NCBI GenBank assembly: GCA_946811695.1
Contig: OX328123.1
Location: 120,441,515-120,505,514, forward strand
Direction of reading: 5' to 3'
DNA: 64,000 nt
Source: Gonocerus acuteangulatus
Lineage: Eukaryota; Arthropoda; Insecta; Hemiptera; Coreidae
Both the position numbers and the translations under genes were made by a program. Shown here one piece after another: positions 24,435 to 35,204 of the stretch (position 1 is the first letter of the stretch; every line of letters starts with the position of its first letter). The notes beneath the pieces are model-generated. The model was not told where the DNA came from. It did not search any database and was given only the letters and a program-made list of their open reading frames with translations.

Positions 24435-25081
24435 TGTAATGATTAATTATTTTTAAAAAAATGATTGCGCCACGTTGGGTCGCCAATAACTGTTAAGATT
24501 AATTATTTTAATAAAAAGAATGAAACAATTGTAATTACTTTTATTATATGAATTTAAATTAATCTCAAGGATAAAAGTTCCGAGTGAATGAAGAATATAA
24601 TATTGATTCTTAGACAATTCCGAAATACAAAACAATATTGAAATACACACAAATAATAATAAAATAATCAACAACTACAAAAAAAACAATTTTTACCTCT
24701 AAATCAATCCACTTCCAACAAGACTTCAATACACTTCGTACTCCTTGGAGGAGAGCTCCGCATTCGACCAACGCTGAGAATCAACAGACGCTATTCGAGC
24801 GGGAAACTTTGGCTTCTTTCTTTCTAACTTCCGCAGTTTGCCGGATTATATATAAAGATAATAATTATGTTTTTTGTAATACCAAATAATTAATTTATTG
24901 TTATCTGAATGTAAATTTAATATGGATATATTGTATACCAGTATTGTCCAAAAACATTATTAATTTTGATCGTATATAATACGATGTTATTTGTATATAT
25001 GGTTTGTGATTTGCGCGGGCTTTTCAAAATATCGATGGTTATTTGAATTTAAAAATATTTTTGAGAATGTAATATATCATT

Positions 25082-25084
<3 letters not shown>
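24435..25084 (-). mobile_element. Gypsy-type LTR remnant with primer-binding site
   Basis: On the minus strand an LTR of about 594 bp starts TGTAATG at 25,084 and ends CTTAACA at 24,491. Five bases later comes TGGCGACCCAACGTGGC (24,469-24,485), a typical Ty3/gypsy tRNA primer-binding site. Then, after about 20 bases, a second LTR 3' end (AATTAATCATTACA) closes at 24,435. The internal region and most of the second LTR are deleted. A TATATATAA box at about 24,845 would serve the LTR promoter. The insertion lies in a TA tract. Confidence 0.7.

Positions 25085-25144
<60 letters not shown>
25085..25144. repeat. TA microsatellite
   Basis: A pure TA run of about 60 bp that served as the target of the adjacent LTR insertion. 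Confidence 0.9.
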
Positions 25145-25148
<4 letters not shown>

Positions 25149-25776
25149 GTAATTAATGGTCAGAAATACGTGGAATAAAATATATATAAATACATACAGT
25201 CAACTCACGTTAAGTCGGTCTTCAAGAGACATAGAAAACTTGTTCATCTTATCCGACACATAGAAAATCGATTCATCAAGGTTATTTATTTACTTATTCT
25301 GAGCTCCCCAACAGTGGTGATGAACTCGTCGAGGTTATAATTCGACTTATGTAAGTCGTATTTTACGACGTATGTAGTAAATGGGGAAAATTACCCAAAA
25401 ATAGGAGTTAAAATAATCAACGTAAAGTTTACTCAAATACATGTAGTTCGTGTGGAGTATAAACCCAATTGGAAAGGAAAAGGTACTTGAAATCTTATTG
25501 CGTTAGTACATGTATATATGCACCTCATGTTTTAGGAACTGTAAAATAATCTCCAATCTTTTTTTTAACATTGTTTTTCTCTTTTTTCATAATCACTTTT
25601 GTAATGTTAGTTAGATGTGTAAGCATGTGATGATGTACCTTGTGACAGGTTTCCAAGAACGTTCAAAGTGTCGTAACCGCCTTTGTCGGTTCTCCAAGTA
25701 TAGGGGATTTCTTTGCGACCCCTTCTTCCTCAGGTTCATCACTTTTGAATTCAATGTTGTCCACTATTCAGCTAAA
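25145..25776. other. No gene recognised upstream of the LINE
   Basis: AT-rich sequence ending at the LINE target site. The 75-codon frame that crosses 25,786 is partly LINE 5' leader. Confidence 0.4.
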
Positions 25777-25783
25777 ATACTCT

Positions 25784-25818
25784 CCAGTCTTAGCTTAGCT
25801 CTCGGCCGAGTAAGACGT
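25784..25818 (+). promoter_or_regulatory. Internal Inr + DPE promoter of the LINE
   Basis: The element begins at an initiator-like CC-A-GTC with +1 at A25,786. AGACGT occupies +28 to +33 (25,813-25,818) and fits the downstream promoter element consensus RGWYVT exactly and at the required spacing. TATA-less internal promoters of this form drive Drosophila I and Jockey elements, letting a full-length RNA carry its own promoter. Confidence 0.75.
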
Positions 25819-25964
25819 GTTCTCAGCTCTCCAGGGAATTAGCTCTAATTCCTACGCTTCTTATCTCAGATAAGTAACCTAGTCTATAGCACTATATACT
25901 ATTTTTTATTTAAATATTTTTTTATTATTAGCTTTATTAATCCATCTCGTTTATTTAATATATA

Positions 25965-27182
25965 ATGGAAAATGATAGACCGGAGGGGTTGAAACCCCCT
26001 AAACCTCCCGATCCCCCCGATCCTGTATCTTTTAATTTTGAAATTCCCCACGGTAAATGGTCGAAAAAATTTTTATTAATGACTCTTAAAGAAAACCCTG
26101 AAAAAAAGACTTTCAAAGACTTTAGTCCTTTTAAAGTTAGTAGATTTGTTAAAACATATGCACCTCAAACAAATATTAAATTGCTTCGCTCGGGAGCAAT
26201 ACTATTAGAAGTTAACATAAAAACTGATTATATTAATCTATCAAACATCGTATCATTTGAAAAATATCAAGTTAAGTTTTCACTGCACCGATCATATAAC
26301 TATTCCAAGGGCATTATTAGCTGTGAAGAATTTTCACAGTGCTCAAATGAAGAGCTAATATTAGAACTTGGGAGTCAAAATGTTACTAATGTTCAAAGAG
26401 TATTCAAAACAGTTAATGGTAACAAAGTAGGCACTTCATCTTATGTATTAACTTTCAATATTCCTGAACCACCTCAAAGAATGATTTTAGACTTTCTGAG
26501 TATTAGAGTCAGTCCATATATTAAACCTCTTCAATGCTATAATTGTTATGCTTATAGACACGGGAGTAGATTCTGCAAAGAGTCGCCAGTGTGTGGTAGA
26601 TGCGGATTAGGGAAACATGATGGCGCATGCCAGGCTAAGTGCAGACATTGCTCTGATTCTCACCCGGCTTGGTATACATCCTGTCCTATTTACAAGAAAG
26701 AACGAGCTATTGAAGAATATAGGAAAAATAATAGAGTAAGCTATGCACAAGCAGAAAGAGCTGTCAACCCCCCACCTCCAGTACAAGCAGGCGCGGTTAG
26801 TTATTCACATGTAACTAGCCAGCAATCAACTAATACTTTAATATTGACTCAATTTGACAAACTCACCTCCCTAGTAGAACAATTAGCAACAAAAATAAAC
26901 TACCTCGAATCAATCGTCACAAACAAAACATCACCAAGTTTTTCTGAAACTGCTCCTAGTGTAAAAGTAAATAAAAATGCTTCTCAACAACAACAAAATG
27001 CAAATTATACTCTACAACAAACTGGCACAAAGCCGAAAAGTCAAGTACCACTCTCACAACAAATGAAAAGGGGTAGGCCCCCATCCCAAGGATCTGTTCT
27101 CTCGCTGACAGATCATTCTGGATCTAGTAAGGGCGAGATACCTCAGAAAATCAAACCCCCTAAGAAGAAACCCCCAGTCTAA
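25965..27182 (+). CDS. LINE ORF1, gag-like RNA-binding protein
   Basis: This 405-residue protein would bind the LINE RNA to form the ribonucleoprotein needed for retrotransposition. It opens with a Pro/Asp-rich leader (residues 8-20). A central region of about 45-185 is followed by three zinc knuckles at about 193-245: CYNCYAYRHGSRFC (C-X2-C-X4-H-X4-C), CGRCGLGKHDGAC, and CRHCSDSHPAWYTSC with longer spacing. The C-terminal third is polar, with a Gln/Asn-rich run near 330-350 and a basic Pro/Lys tail. Knuckles of this kind are standard in I, Jockey and R1 ORF1 proteins. The first ATG after the leader was chosen. The frame is intact, with ORF2 starting 71 bases later in another frame. Confidence 0.93.
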   Translation: MENDRPEGLKPPKPPDPPDPVSFNFEIPHGKWSKKFLLMTLKENPEKKTFKDFSPFKVSRFVKTYAPQTNIKLLRSGAILLEVNIKTDYINLSNIVSFEKYQVKFSLHRSYNYSKGIISCEEFSQCSNEELILELGSQNVTNVQRVFKTVNGNKVGTSSYVLTFNIPEPPQRMILDFLSIRVSPYIKPLQCYNCYAYRHGSRFCKESPVCGRCGLGKHDGACQAKCRHCSDSHPAWYTSCPIYKKERAIEEYRKNNRVSYAQAERAVNPPPPVQAGAVSYSHVTSQQSTNTLILTQFDKLTSLVEQLATKINYLESIVTNKTSPSFSETAPSVKVNKNASQQQQNANYTLQQTGTKPKSQVPLSQQMKRGRPPSQGSVLSLTDHSGSSKGEIPQKIKPPKKKPPV

Positions 27183-27253
27183 CATATAAAAATTTTTCCT
27201 TATCTCGTTTAAACATTTTTATATTAGCAGATTAACTACAAATATTACTGAAT

Positions 27254-30200
27254 ATGATCATCATACATTGGAATTGTAATGGAATTAACGTACATAAATC
27301 TGATCTCCAAATTCTTTTAAAAGACACTAACTTTGATATTTTGTGCGTTCAAGAAACACACTTAAAACCTGAGGATAATTTCTTTATCAATAACTATAGA
27401 ATATTTAGGAAAGATTATATAGATGGACGCATAGCTTGTGGCGGTGTGGCAGTTATCGTAAGAAATGATATACCCTGTATACAGGTAGATTTGGTAACAG
27501 ACCTCCAAGCAGTAGCTGTACAAATCCTTGGTCCCGAATCTTTCTCTGTCTGCTCGCTCTACTTACCACCAAATGCACAGGTCACTTACTCTCAATTAGA
27601 AGGATTGTATCAACAGCTACACTCTCCAGTCTACATATTAGGTGACTTTAATTGTCATAATACCCTTTGGCACTCATCCACTACTGATGCAAGGGGGAGA
27701 ATAGTAGAGGCTCTTATAGATCATATCCCATTAGGAATATTCAATGATGCTTCTCCAACACACCTCAATCATAGCTATGGCACAGAATCCATTATAGACC
27801 TTTCTTTGGCCAGTCCTTCTCTTCTTCCACGATCTGAATGGCAAGTCCTTAATGATTTATACGGATCTGACCACTATCCTGTGAGGATTGAGACCCTTCA
27901 TAGGGTAATATACAGTAATTCCCTACCCAGGTGGAAGCTTGACGAGGCTGATTGGGGTAAATTTTCGTCTATTTGTGAATTATCTACAATAAACCTAGAT
28001 GACCCTGATATCAATGAAATTATTTGCAATATTAACCACAAGATAATTCTGGCTGCTGAAGCCACGATACCAAGAACCACGACATCTGCTAAGAAAGTTC
28101 AAATCCCTTGGTGGAACAGTGACTGCGAAAAAGTTGTTAAAGCGAGGAAAAAAGCTTTGCGTAAGTTCAAACGTAACCCATGCACAGAGAACTTAGAAGC
28201 ATACTTAGCTGCTAGAAGAGAAGCCAGGAACAAAATAATCACAGCGAAACGCCAATCATGGAGGGACTTTGTCAGCAGTATTAATAGCCAAACACCCATA
28301 GCAAAGGTCTGGGAAATGGTAAGGAAAATAACTGGCCGGAAAAAATCCTCTACAATAAATGTAATAAAAGATGGTACGATATACCTAACTCAAACCAAAG
28401 ATATATTAAACCATTTAGGAACCCATTTTCGAAATATTTCATCTGACGCCAGTCATACAGCCGAATTCCGTCAGATCAAAACTGCAACAGAATCAAAGCC
28501 TCTTGAAGTTAATATTGACCCATTAAATCCACTAAACCAACCTTTCAGCTATACAGAATTTACAACCTCTTTGAGATGTAGAAGAGACACTTCTCCGGGA
28601 CCCGACAACATATGCATTTCAATGATCAAGAACCTATCAAGCCAAAATAAACTAGTAATACTAAAGATATTAAACAACATTTTTTTGACAGATTCTTTAC
28701 CAGCTATATGGACACAAGCTATATCTATTCCTTTATTAAAAAATAACAAACCTCCAGATAAAGCAAATAGCTATCGAATCATATCACTCACATGCTCCCT
28801 GTGCAAGGTATTTGAGAAAATGATTCTCAACCGCCTTCTGTGGTACATGGAAAACAAGGGATTAACAGCAAACTGGCAGAGTGGTTTTAAACCTGGCAGG
28901 TCTACAATGGACAATCTCATACGGATAGAAACGGACATACGAACATCCTTTAATAATCGCCAAAAGCTTCTAGCCGTGGTTATTGATATCAAATCCGCCT
29001 TTGACTGCGTGTGGAGAAGATACATACTAAATCGGTTGCTTGAGCATGGTGTGAATGGACATATTTTAAACTTTGTCAAAAACTTCCTAAATAACCGGAG
29101 ATTCATGATTCGCATTGCAGGTCAGCTATCAGATGAATTTGAACAGGAAAATGGAATACCACAAGGAAGTGTCATCAGCGCTTTTCTTTTCTCTCTTGCC
29201 ATGGATGGTGTGCTTGAACAACTCGAACCACCAGTGAAAACTATGCTCTACGCCGATGATCTCATTATATACTGTAGTGGCAGATCTGTAGAAAATCTTC
29301 AAGACATCATGCAAAGAGCCCTAAAAAAAACATATAATTGGTTGAGGAAGCATGGTTTCTCTCTATCCCCAGACAAAACCGAGAGCATCATTTTTACACC
29401 AAAGCAATCTCATTTTCAACCTGCACTGTATATAAATAATAATCCAATCGCTCAAAAATCTAGTATAAAATACCTAGGGGTCCATCTTGATCGTGCACTA
29501 AATTTTAACTTACACATAAAACAGTTAAAAAGTAATTGCCAAAGAGCCATGAACATTATTAAATCAATGACTTCTACATCCTGGGGATCAGATCGTCAAA
29601 CAATGTTGATGCTATACAAGAATCTAATTAGGTCTAAGCTCGAATATGGGTGTACAGTGTACGGATCTGCATCAACACGAACACTGAAAATGATTGATTC
29701 TGTGCATCACGCTGGTTTAAGACTTGCAACGGGAGCTTTTCGATCAAGTCCGGTGATTAGCCTCTGCGTAGAAGCTGGGGAACTCCCACTGCAATTAAGA
29801 AGAGATCAGCTTACCCTCAACAATTATATCAATATTTCAGCATCACCACTACACCCCCTAAAAGAATACCTTCATACATATACCATCAATAATAATAATT
29901 ACCGCCTCTCTCTAAAACCTTTTCCGTTGCGTGCCTCCCTTCTCATCACTCAGCTGAATATTAGTCACATTTCCCAGCTTCTCCCAGATAGCATATCTTC
30001 AGTGCCACCCTGGGTAGTTCCACAGCTAAAAATCAATATCTCCCTTGCAAAATACATAAAAAGGAATACGAATCCAATAATTTTGGATAATGAATTAAAA
30101 AAACTCAGAAATCAGCTCCCATCAGGACAGGATGTTTTCACCGATGGATCAAAAAGCAGTAATGGAGTAGGTGCAGCAATAACTACAGATGACCGACAAT

Positions 30201-30931
30201 ACATGTTCAAATTACACCCTTCAGCCACTATTTACACTGCCGAAATGACAGCAATAGAAAAAGCACTGCAAATAATAATACCTAAAAACAATAGATTAAA
30301 TATCTTCACTGACTCTCTATCCTGCCTGATATCGCTCACCAACATCTATTCTAAACATCCCATTATTGTTAGCGCACAGGAGGCAATATATGATCAACAA
30401 CGTAATAAACAATCCACTGTCCTAACATGGATCCCAAGTCATTGTGGGATACGTGAAAATGACAAAGTAGATGTTTTGGCAAAAATAGCTGCAATTGAAG
30501 GAACTCTTTTATCCAAAATACCAAAAAATGACCTGAAAGCATCTGTTAAACAGCTAGTGTGGAAAAAATGGCAAAGCATATGGAATAGCACTACTGACAA
30601 AAAACTAAAGGAAGTCAAGGAATCCGTAAAAACAAGGAAATTCTCGCAAACATTAACAAGAAAACAGGAAGTAGTAATTGCAAGACTGCGTATAGGGCAT
30701 ACCTTCCTCACGCACTCATATCTTATGAGCAAAGACCCACCTCCTTACTGTCAGCCATGTAATGAAAGACTGACAGTCAAACATATTCTTACTGAATGTG
30801 CAATCTACAAGAACTATCGTGAAAAATATCACCTAGCCCCAACCCTCAAAGATATTCTCAATTCTAAGCAAGATCCAATAAATAAATTAATTAAATTCCT
30901 TAAAGAGACAAAACTAATAGGGAAGATATAA
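27254..30931 (+). CDS. LINE ORF2: endonuclease, reverse transcriptase, RNase H
   Basis: This 1,225-residue polyprotein nicks target DNA and copies its own RNA by target-primed reverse transcription. An APE-type endonuclease occupies about 1-215, with N7/N9, E34 in CVQETH, D131/N133 in GDFNCHN, and S205-D206-H207. The reverse transcriptase (about 430-720) shows SGFKPGRSTMDN, VVIDIKSAFDCVW, GIPQGSVISAFLFSLAMDG and YADD at 666-669. RNase H (about 958-1080) has D964 in FTDGSK, AEM, FTDS and a WIPSHCG box at about 1059. A C-terminal C-X2-C-X7-H-X4-C motif begins at about 1166. All catalytic positions that I can check are present. One oddity is SYRIISLT, where most relatives have Pro after Arg. Antisense and alternate frames here are shadows. 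Confidence 0.95.
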   Translation: MIIIHWNCNGINVHKSDLQILLKDTNFDILCVQETHLKPEDNFFINNYRIFRKDYIDGRIACGGVAVIVRNDIPCIQVDLVTDLQAVAVQILGPESFSVCSLYLPPNAQVTYSQLEGLYQQLHSPVYILGDFNCHNTLWHSSTTDARGRIVEALIDHIPLGIFNDASPTHLNHSYGTESIIDLSLASPSLLPRSEWQVLNDLYGSDHYPVRIETLHRVIYSNSLPRWKLDEADWGKFSSICELSTINLDDPDINEIICNINHKIILAAEATIPRTTTSAKKVQIPWWNSDCEKVVKARKKALRKFKRNPCTENLEAYLAARREARNKIITAKRQSWRDFVSSINSQTPIAKVWEMVRKITGRKKSSTINVIKDGTIYLTQTKDILNHLGTHFRNISSDASHTAEFRQIKTATESKPLEVNIDPLNPLNQPFSYTEFTTSLRCRRDTSPGPDNICISMIKNLSSQNKLVILKILNNIFLTDSLPAIWTQAISIPLLKNNKPPDKANSYRIISLTCSLCKVFEKMILNRLLWYMENKGLTANWQSGFKPGRSTMDNLIRIETDIRTSFNNRQKLLAVVIDIKSAFDCVWRRYILNRLLEHGVNGHILNFVKNFLNNRRFMIRIAGQLSDEFEQENGIPQGSVISAFLFSLAMDGVLEQLEPPVKTMLYADDLIIYCSGRSVENLQDIMQRALKKTYNWLRKHGFSLSPDKTESIIFTPKQSHFQPALYINNNPIAQKSSIKYLGVHLDRALNFNLHIKQLKSNCQRAMNIIKSMTSTSWGSDRQTMLMLYKNLIRSKLEYGCTVYGSASTRTLKMIDSVHHAGLRLATGAFRSSPVISLCVEAGELPLQLRRDQLTLNNYINISASPLHPLKEYLHTYTINNNNYRLSLKPFPLRASLLITQLNISHISQLLPDSISSVPPWVVPQLKINISLAKYIKRNTNPIILDNELKKLRNQLPSGQDVFTDGSKSSNGVGAAITTDDRQYMFKLHPSATIYTAEMTAIEKALQIIIPKNNRLNIFTDSLSCLISLTNIYSKHPIIVSAQEAIYDQQRNKQSTVLTWIPSHCGIRENDKVDVLAKIAAIEGTLLSKIPKNDLKASVKQLVWKKWQSIWNSTTDKKLKEVKESVKTRKFSQTLTRKQEVVIARLRIGHTFLTHSYLMSKDPPPYCQPCNERLTVKHILTECAIYKNYREKYHLAPTLKDILNSKQDPINKLIKFLKETKLIGKI

Positions 30932-31469
30932 TTACAATTCTCATCTCAGCCCTGACAGCCATGGCCATATCCTCATAAAATAACAGTGCTTCCAAAAATG
31001 TAAATAAAGAAAATAGCAAAGAGAGAAAAATTACAAAAATCTTTCAGAATCTGCTAGTTAAAACATAGAATAAAATATCTCACAAAAATCTAAACACAAT
31101 TGCTGCTATTAACTTGAACGGGACGTGTGGATGAGGGAGGGAGGGACGGGGGTGTTCCTGGGGCGACACTCGGACGCTCTCTGGGCCAAGTTCTGGCCCC
31201 AAGCCTTGGAGTCTTTGCTCGCCCTCACCAGGGGGCGACCACAGCTCCTTTCAGGGCTTCGGTGAGAGAAATAGGAAGGAAAATCATGAAATATAGGAGA
31301 GTAGCGTCCTTGTGCCGCCGAGGGGATTCTGCCTGCCCCTCTGTCTGTTATCTTCGTCTCTACTATACAAAAATTAAATAGCTACAACAAATCATCCCCA
31401 ATGATCTGTGTTTGATGACCTCTTGGGTTGTAACACATAAAAAAAAAAAAAAAAAAAAAAATACTCTCC

Positions 31470-31800
31470 TGAGTAGAAGGATCACATTCCACGAACTCTA
31501 TGTTTGCAGATACAGACCATGATAACATTTCCCAATCACAACAATTGATTGGAGAATCGGTGAAGTTGTTAATTGACGTCGGAGATGATAGCTTCTAATA
31601 AGAGTTCGGCTCATAGAGGTAGATGACCTAGAAGTACCCTCCCAAGGCACTTCGACGTATTTACATAATTCTGCACGATTTTCCCCTGAAATCGACTTCT
31701 TGAGGTGATATTTAATTGTAATGACTCGCGAACGCAGATACTATTCGACTTATTTAAGGTGCAACTTATCGAAAATCGGCACATTGAGAAGTGACTGCAT
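31470..31800. other. No gene recognised
   Basis: Sequence downstream of the LINE target site. Nothing interpretable was seen. Confidence 0.4.
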
Positions 31801-32035
31801 GGACGTATACAGCCCCCCCCCCGAAATTTTGGTTTAATCGGTAAAAATGTGTCAAAAATAGATTAATAAGATCACTTACAAGGTAACATCCCCAAGTGTC
31901 CGGACCCGATTTTTATGAAACTTTGTATGTTTATTAAACACGTGAAAATAATCTAATACGTATTTTTTTTATATCGGCCCAATCGCCCTTTTGAGGGATG
32001 AAACCACCCTTCCAAATTACACTTCAAATATTCTA
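31801..32035 (+). mobile_element. Partial family E copy beside a hAT-MITE-like end
   Basis: At 31,801 'atggacgtatacagccccc' resembles the CATGGGCG MITE end. From 31,880, CAAGGTAACATCCCCAAG and 'atcggcccaatcgccc' match one arm of the foldback at 9.90-10.62 kb. The other arm is missing. Confidence 0.55.
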
Positions 32036-32373
32036 ACAAGGGGAGTATACAGTGGCGGGGTCACCGATTTGGTCAATTTTTTTCTGGTGATTCTGCGCCG
32101 AAAATAGTCGACAGGTGTACGGAGCGTTCCGTCCAATGCGCTGAGAAATAAAATAGAATACCTTGAAAATGCTTTATTTTATATATCGAATTTAGGAAAT
32201 GATATCGACATGATTCTTTCACCAATTCATTTTTTAAGAGAGTAGATTAAAGGAAAATACAATCATTAAACAATAATTTATATTTCGTCAAATTCATAAA
32301 TTTGCGTACGTTTGGGAAAAATGTGTTATAAAAATAAGAAAAATCGCAGTAAAATTGTTAAAAGAAACCAAAA

Positions 32374-32830
32374 GGAAAGTACGACTCACTGGAACTGAGG
32401 CATCGCATCGTGTTTTCATGCAATGATTATAACTGGTACGATTAGGAAACCTGAGAATGCAACAAAACCAACACTACCAAAGTTCGAGCACCGTTTTCCT
32501 ATCGAAATGTATGCGCCTTAACTTCTTCGTAGGAAAATCATCAGCCTATAGAAAGATCACTTTCGATTCGACAGTCTTTCTCAACCATTTACGAGGTATT
32601 TAAGTAAATGAAAGTCCATAATTGCTCGTATCTGATGATCATTTTTTTTTTTAATACTTTCTCCACTCCCAACGTAACCAAAGTTTATATATGTCAGTTT
32701 GAATTTGCAGGCAAATGGAAAAAGTATTTTTGGTCCAATTTTAATGGAAATCGGACCAGCATTATTGTAAATGGAATAGCACGAAAAGACATACATACAT
32801 ATATGTATGATCATATCTGTGTCGGGAAAC
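32374..32830 (+). mobile_element. Family A, degraded 5' part
   Basis: The phrase GTACGACTCACTGGAACTG resembles the family 5' module. The later text 'ccactcccaacgtaaccaaa' and a short TA/CA tract near 32,795 match the family body. Confidence 0.45.
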
Positions 32831-35159
32831 AATAAAATTATACTATGTTTATTAATATACAACTTTAATGGCATCTCCATGAATGACTAACACATTCAGA
32901 GGTTCTCTTCAAAAGTCTCTGTGAATACTTACAATACCAGATTTTAGCATAAATATGCTTTAGCGATGACTAAACTGAAAAAAAAAAGTTACAAAAAAGT
33001 GTCCACTGGTGTTTGTGCGTGGGCGGTAGGCATGTATGAAAAAGAAGACTAAATAGAGCACCTAATAGAGGAGACAGGAGCAAATAATACACCACGTACA
33101 TTCTAGAGGTGAACTGAGAGAACTACTAGAATAAAAAGAAAAAGCGCAAGCATTCAGTTTTAAGAGGAAACATAACATAAAGAAATCATAGCTTCTTATT
33201 CAGCCCGCAACAATGTGGGAGCAGCGGTGTTAGTGTTAAAATAAAACAAAATTATTCCTTATCTGTTATTAATGTAGTTTCACATGGGGAATAAGAAATT
33301 AACTGACGACATGATTGTATGGCACATGCCCTTAGCCACTAACTGTGTTAGCCTCTCCACAAGAAGGGATAACAATCATGAAAACTTAAATACATTTCGT
33401 TTGAAAAAAGAATAGGAATCAGCCCTATCCTGCCAAGAAAATATAGTAACTTGTAGATAACCCGTCCTCAAAATATTTGCTATTTATAAATGGAAGTTAC
33501 AAATTTCTGGGAATGTCATTTATCAAATTAACGCAAAAAAAAAAAACAGTACTTCCAAGATAAATTGTATGTAGCTATTCTTACTAGACTCATTAAATGA
33601 GAAGTTAAAAATCTAAAGCTGAGCATCCACTTAAAAGTTATGAAAAATAAGTTATTTAAACTTATCTGAAACATTGGCCTTAATAATTTTGTTAAACTTC
33701 TCATTGTTATTTTGATTCACTTTTTAAAAATTTGATATTGGTGACAGTTGATGGTTTTCTCTTTGCGTTGGTAAATGCACGATATTTTTAGATGAAAATA
33801 GTTTTCTTGATAGGCCCCTCTTTGATTTCTAACATGCAGATAACCTTTATGGATGAAAACAATCACATACATTTTAGGTTTGTGTCTATTTTTCTGGTCT
33901 CGGCCTTATGTGAAACATAAATTAAATCATTTGAAGTTAACTTCTCTTTTCTTAAATTTAGCAATGGAATAAGTAATGTTTTCTCCTAGAGAGACTTTTT
34001 TTTAAACTTTATCTATAGAAATTTAATCAACTTAATCGAATCTTTAATACTTGAATCATAAGTCTCTGGAAGGAAGAAAAAGTTATTTTGAGTCACAGCA
34101 GTTTTTAATTGCTTTGGTGTGGTACAGCCCTACAAAGCAATGACCTGCTGTTTATAGTTCTAGAAGTAGTAATAAGTGTAACTTTCAATTTAAATTCATA
34201 GGAAATTTGCAAGAAAGTCAGAGTTTTCATAAAACACAATATGGGCTTTGAATAAGAAGAGGAAGTGGTCAGGCTGGAGAAGTCCCATGACCTGAACTGG
34301 CAGAAGTACGTAAGTAGTTTAATACTTTATCTGCTCTTGAGTGAAAATAGTAGGGAAACATCTCAGTACTACTTGAGAAGACATAAGGAATTTACGCTAG
34401 TGAAAGCTAATATACTTTTGTGCAACTATGTAGGTCCTATGTTAAAGTAAAATGTATATCAGTCTCTTCTCTTTAATATTCTATAGAATTGAGACACACA
34501 GTAAAAATAAGCCCTTGGAAGATCTTTGGGAATTAAACATTTTACCCTCAGTTTTTTATTCAGACCTTTGGAAGTATTAAGCAGGTGTAAATCCTGATGA
34601 TAAGATGATACAGAAAAAATAAATTGAGATAAGAAATCAATAAACAAAAAAAAAAAATCTTTTATTTAAAGAAACAAAAACAATAAATCACACTTACTTA
34701 AAAACATTTTCTCATTAAATAGATAGCATAATAAAATACTGAACAAAATAATAAATCCCCTTTCAAATAATTGGAACTAATGGTACTTACATTAATACAA
34801 AATACACTGGTTTAAATGCCACAAATCATTATTAACAACGATTGCATACATTTCTACTTGCAATAGAATAAAACTCAGCACTTAATAAATAATTTAATAA
34901 TTAAATCAGCACTTAATTTAATAACTTAATTAAAATAGTAGTCTTATACAAATGAATTAATCAATAAGGAATCTGCAGAATGATCAAACAATTTTTCGCA
35001 TGTAAGGTTCTTGAAAAATAAAAATAAAGTAGAGTTTAAAAAATTTTACATATTTCAGATCATCTAGTATATGTGCGTTTAAAAGTAAATAAGTATATTT
35101 AACATTAAAAGCTAGGAAAGAATGTACATACTTCATAATAAACATATCTATTTGCACAT
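32831..35159. other. 3' flank of the TMBIM4-like gene, no gene recognised
   Basis: About 2.3 kb of AT-rich DNA. Minus-strand translation of 33.7-34.25 kb gives interrupted peptides that I cannot assign. Short frames at 34,265-34,647 lack domains. Confidence 0.35.
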
Positions 35160-35165
35160 TTTATT
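35160..35165 (-). terminator. Candidate poly-A signal of the TMBIM4-like gene
   Basis: AATAAA on the minus strand lies about 40 bases after the stop codon. It implies a very short 3' UTR. Other AATAAA words occur further on, so the site used is not certain. Confidence 0.5.
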
Positions 35166-35204
35166 AAATTTAGAATCAGGATGGGATAGCCGTTGCAGAT
35201 GCTA

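Larger units (their letters stand above)
25777..31469 (+). mobile_element. Full-length I-superfamily LINE
   Basis: The element runs from about 25,786 to a poly-A tail ending at 31,460. It is flanked by a perfect target duplication ATACTCTCC (25,777-25,785 and 31,461-31,469); the first few A's could belong to either side. It contains a 5' leader, ORF1, a 71-base spacer, ORF2 and a 3' leader of about 530 bp that is unusually GC-rich at 31,120-31,340. Both ORFs are open without frameshifts or stops, so it is a young and possibly competent copy. The RNase H domain in ORF2 and the CCHC motifs place it in the I group (I/Nimb-like); the exact clade is uncertain. Confidence 0.93.

Noticed and set aside
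28771..29115. Antisense frames within the LINE (27.9-30.7 kb)
   Set aside because: They are shadows of ORF2; the sense frame contains all catalytic motifs.
31127..31381. 84-codon Gly/Pro-rich frame after LINE ORF2
   Set aside because: It lies in the GC-rich 3' leader of the LINE before its poly-A tail. Without homology it is best seen as untranslated.
33700..34250. Possible decayed retroelement on the minus strand
   Set aside because: The translation is stop-rich and no motif could be named with confidence.
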